The translations under genes and the position numbers were made by a program. A stretch of 7,523 nucleotides of DNA, taken from Verrucomicrobiota bacterium (GTDB lineage: Bacteria; Verrucomicrobiota; Verrucomicrobiia; Limisphaerales; J093). The notes beneath the pieces were generated by a model that saw nothing but the letters and a program-made list of their open reading frames with translations, did no database searches and was not told the origin of the DNA. Location: NCBI GenBank assembly GCA_029907285.1, contig JARYMD010000214.1, forward strand, positions 1-7,523, read 5' to 3'. The first letter of the stretch is position 1. Each line of letters opens with the position of its first letter. Below are positions 6,735 to 7,523 of this stretch, in pieces.

Positions 6735-7523
6735 ATGCGAACACTCGGTTTGAAATTTTGGCTGGCAGTGGCGGTTTGGTATTTTGCCTGTTTTCTGTTT
6801 CGGCCTGGATTGGCGGAGGCTGGGATTAACAATTTGGACACGGACTGGTTTTACGACGCGAAGTACGGGGTTTTTATGCATTTTTTGCCCGGGAACGCTT
6901 CTCAGCTTGAGCTGGTGGAGAGATTCGATGTCGAGGCGGTGGCTGGTCAGTTGTCTGAAATGGGGGCAAAGTATTTCGTTATTACACTTGGACAGAATTC
7001 GGGTTATTTCATATCGCCCAACGATACCTACGAGAGAATGACGGGGTACAAACGCGGTGAACGTTGCTCGGTGCGGGACCTGCCTTTGGATCTTTTTGAG
7101 GTGCTAAAGCCGCGGGGGATCAGGCTGATGCTTTACCTGCCGTGTCAGGTGCCGAACGAAGACGCTCGTGCGCAGGAAGCGTTTGGGCTTCCGGCTGGCA
7201 AGAAGGATCAGCCGATTGATGTGGCATTCGCTGCGAAATGGGCTGAAGTGATCGGAGAATGGGCGCGCAGGTACGGGGACAAAGTGTCGGGTTGGTGGTT
7301 CGACGGTGGTTATGAGCACATTGGTTTCAACAATGCCATTGCCGCCAAGTACGCTTCTGCGGTCAAAGAGGGCAACGCCCGCGCAATTGTTACTTTCAAT
7401 CCCGGTGTTCGTGTGATTCGGCATACCGAGGCGGAGGATTACACCGCGGGTGAATTGAACGAGCCGTTGAACGTGATTCCTAAGGGACGCTGGTTGAACG
7501 GATCGCAGTGGCATGCTTTGACG
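6735..7523 (+). CDS. Secreted GH29-like (alpha-L-fucosidase-related) protein, N-terminal part (3' end outside window)
   Basis: The frame is open for 263 codons to the window edge. The start is set by GGGAG (6723-6727), 7 nt before ATG 6735. A signal peptide is clear: MRTLGLK, a hydrophobic core (about 8-22) and an AEA site with likely cleavage after A29, so the enzyme should be exported. The mature part begins like a GH29 (beta/alpha)8 barrel: DWFYDAKYGVFMHF (37-50; compare the family's WFxDAKFGIFxHW), then MGAKYFVIT (76-84), and SGWWFDGGY with D190 where the catalytic nucleophile is expected. The family's K-H-H-D-G-F sugar-binding motif is replaced by G86-Q87-N88-S89-G90-Y91, so fucose specificity is doubtful and this may be a divergent GH29-like group. 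A 300-base gap separates it from the exporter operon, so it is probably a separate unit. Acid/base residue and C-terminal domains are not visible. Confidence 0.8.
   Translation, partial: MRTLGLKFWLAVAVWYFACFLFRPGLAEAGINNLDTDWFYDAKYGVFMHFLPGNASQLELVERFDVEAVAGQLSEMGAKYFVITLGQNSGYFISPNDTYERMTGYKRGERCSVRDLPLDLFEVLKPRGIRLMLYLPCQVPNEDARAQEAFGLPAGKKDQPIDVAFAAKWAEVIGEWARRYGDKVSGWWFDGGYEHIGFNNAIAAKYASAVKEGNARAIVTFNPGVRVIRHTEAEDYTAGELNEPLNVIPKGRWLNGSQWHALT

Overview
The window is 7.5 kb from a Gram-negative bacterium, with every convincing gene on the + strand. The gene content suggests the PVC group, most likely a Verrucomicrobia (Pedosphaera/Limisphaera-type) or a related lineage. The pointers are a YIP1-type membrane protein, a MacA/MacB-type export operon with a separate ATPase and two permeases, a rhomboid protease fused to a GYF_2 domain, and a secreted GH29-like glycosidase. 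This taxonomic call is inferred from protein architecture and a moderately high GC, G+T-rich coding strand, not from a marker gene.

Layout. Bases 1-492 hold the 3' end of a YIP1-family membrane protein that starts upstream. Bases 493-824 are mostly non-coding. They hold a perfect 10-bp palindromic hairpin and a doubtful 81-codon reading frame preceded by a good Shine-Dalgarno sequence. Bases 825-6436 are a compact five-gene cluster: periplasmic adaptor (825-2210), ABC ATPase (2281-2967), MacB-type permease 1 (2971-4200), MacB-type permease 2 (4210-5493) and a rhomboid protease with a C-terminal GYF_2 domain (5513-6436). From the ATPase onward the intergenic gaps are 3, 9 and 19 nt, so co-transcription is likely. 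Bases 6437-6734 are non-coding, with one 8-bp hairpin. Bases 6735-7523 are the 5' part of a secreted GH29-like (alpha-L-fucosidase-related) protein that runs off the window.

How the genes work together. The ATPase and the two paralogous permeases should form an inner-membrane mechanotransmission transporter of the MacB/LolCDE/FtsEX superfamily, probably as a heterodimer of the two permeases. The inner-membrane-anchored adaptor would link it across the periplasm to a TolC-like outer-membrane channel, which is not encoded here. The substrate cannot be told from sequence. The rhomboid protease trails the operon closely and may simply be co-transcribed. A role in processing a membrane partner is only a hypothesis.

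The points most worth a second look are the glycosidase, which keeps a nucleophile-like WWFDGG motif but lacks the family's HHDG sugar-binding motif, and the rhomboid-GYF_2 fusion beside the exporter. I do not see a clearly new multi-gene system.
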